From: an uncultured beta proteobacterium
GTDB lineage: Bacteria; Pseudomonadota; Gammaproteobacteria; Burkholderiales; Burkholderiaceae_B
Length of the DNA: 12,756 nucleotides
NCBI GenBank assembly: GCA_903924715.1
Contig: CAIYCP010000640.1
Span: forward strand, 1 to 12,756
Direction of reading: 5' to 3'
The translations under genes were made by a program, and so were the position numbers. The notes below the pieces were generated by a model. It saw only the letters and a program-made list of their open reading frames with translations, had not been told where the DNA came from and ran no database searches. This document shows, piece by piece, positions 12,409 through 12,756 of this stretch (within the stretch, counting starts at the first letter, position 1; every line of letters starts with the position of its first letter).

Positions 12409-12756
12409 ATGACCGCCCCCCAGTCCACCCGCCCCAATGACCGCGCGCGCTTAATCAAACTGCTCAAGCCGCAGTCTGTCGCAGTCATTGGCGCGTCAGA
12501 CGACCCTTTGCGCATTGGCGGGCGGCCAATCTCATACATGCTAAGCCAAGGTTACAAAGGCAAGATTTTTCCGGTGAATCCCAATCGTGCAACGGTACAG
12601 GGCCTACCAAGCTATGCCTCGATCGCCGCCTTACCTGAAACGCCGGATGTCGGGATTGTGATCGTGCCAGCCTCAGCCGCACTTGAGTCGATACGCGCCT
12701 TGGCCGAGCGCGGTTGCGCCGCCGCAATTTTGTTTAGCTCGGGCTTTGCCGAAACA
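12409..12756 (+). CDS. NDP-forming acyl-CoA synthetase, N-terminal fragment (cut by window end)
   Basis: The first 116 codons are present and the frame is open at the right edge, so this is a partial gene. Residues 17-115 form the CoA-binding Rossmann domain of ADP-forming acyl-CoA synthetases and acetate-CoA ligases. Landmarks are SVAVIGASDDP (23-33), GYKGKIFPVNP (48-58), DVGIVIVPA (80-88) and AAAILFSSGF (104-113). Such enzymes interconvert an acyl-CoA and the free acid with ATP/ADP through a phosphohistidine; that histidine and the ATP-grasp domain would lie beyond the window. Whether it is the fused form of about 700 residues, an alpha subunit alone, or a form with an added acetyltransferase domain cannot be seen. 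GGAGA supports the ATG. Confidence 0.88.
   Translation, partial: MTAPQSTRPNDRARLIKLLKPQSVAVIGASDDPLRIGGRPISYMLSQGYKGKIFPVNPNRATVQGLPSYASIAALPETPDVGIVIVPASAALESIRALAERGCAAAILFSSGFAET

Noticed and set aside
1..12756. Defence island, CRISPR array, prophage or transposon
   Set aside because: No direct-repeat array, transposase, integrase, nuclease or helicase family was seen; all recognised genes are metabolic or regulatory.

Overview
The window looks like ordinary chromosome from a betaproteobacterium, most likely Burkholderiales and perhaps Alcaligenaceae. I infer this from moderately GC-rich coding sequence, -10 elements of the TACACT/TATAGT kind, and the mix of families: MmgE/PrpD, IclR, a Tat-exported amidohydrolase-2 protein, RidA and an NDP-forming acyl-CoA synthetase. 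It is densely coded, with twelve protein genes, one cut by the right edge. I see no tRNA, rRNA, CRISPR array, insertion sequence or phage gene, and no gene-free stretch over 300 bases.

Left part (1-5599). A strong hairpin (100-127) follows the 3' end of a minus-strand amidase gene. Upstream of the amidase, on the same strand, lies a putative Na+/H+ antiporter (PF07399 type). Divergent from the antiporter is an orphan ureidoglycolate lyase (allA). It converges on a GMC oxidoreductase gene so tightly that the two stop codons overlap inside the loop of a stem-loop. The GMC gene is translationally coupled (ATGA overlap) to an upstream free methionine-(R)-sulfoxide reductase gene.

Middle (5600-9565). 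A divergent control region with recognisable promoters separates the sulfoxide reductase from a plus-strand pair: an MmgE/PrpD-family protein with a Tat-like leader, and an IclR-type regulator 29 bp downstream. Converging on the regulator is a metal-dependent amidohydrolase whose twin-arginine motif is preceded by about 64 residues.

Right part (9566-12756). A two-gene unit encodes a RidA-family protein and a HI0933/TIGR03862-like flavoprotein. A dienelactone-hydrolase-family protein with a clear Tat leader follows, with its own terminator. Divergent from it is the start of an NDP-forming acyl-CoA synthetase, truncated at the window edge.

The common theme is catabolism of small organic acids and amides, with three enzymes apparently directed to the Tat pathway and one local IclR regulator. 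I did not find a clearly new defence or mobile system. The most unusual points are the Tat leaders on families usually thought cytoplasmic and the compact overlapping or structured gene ends.
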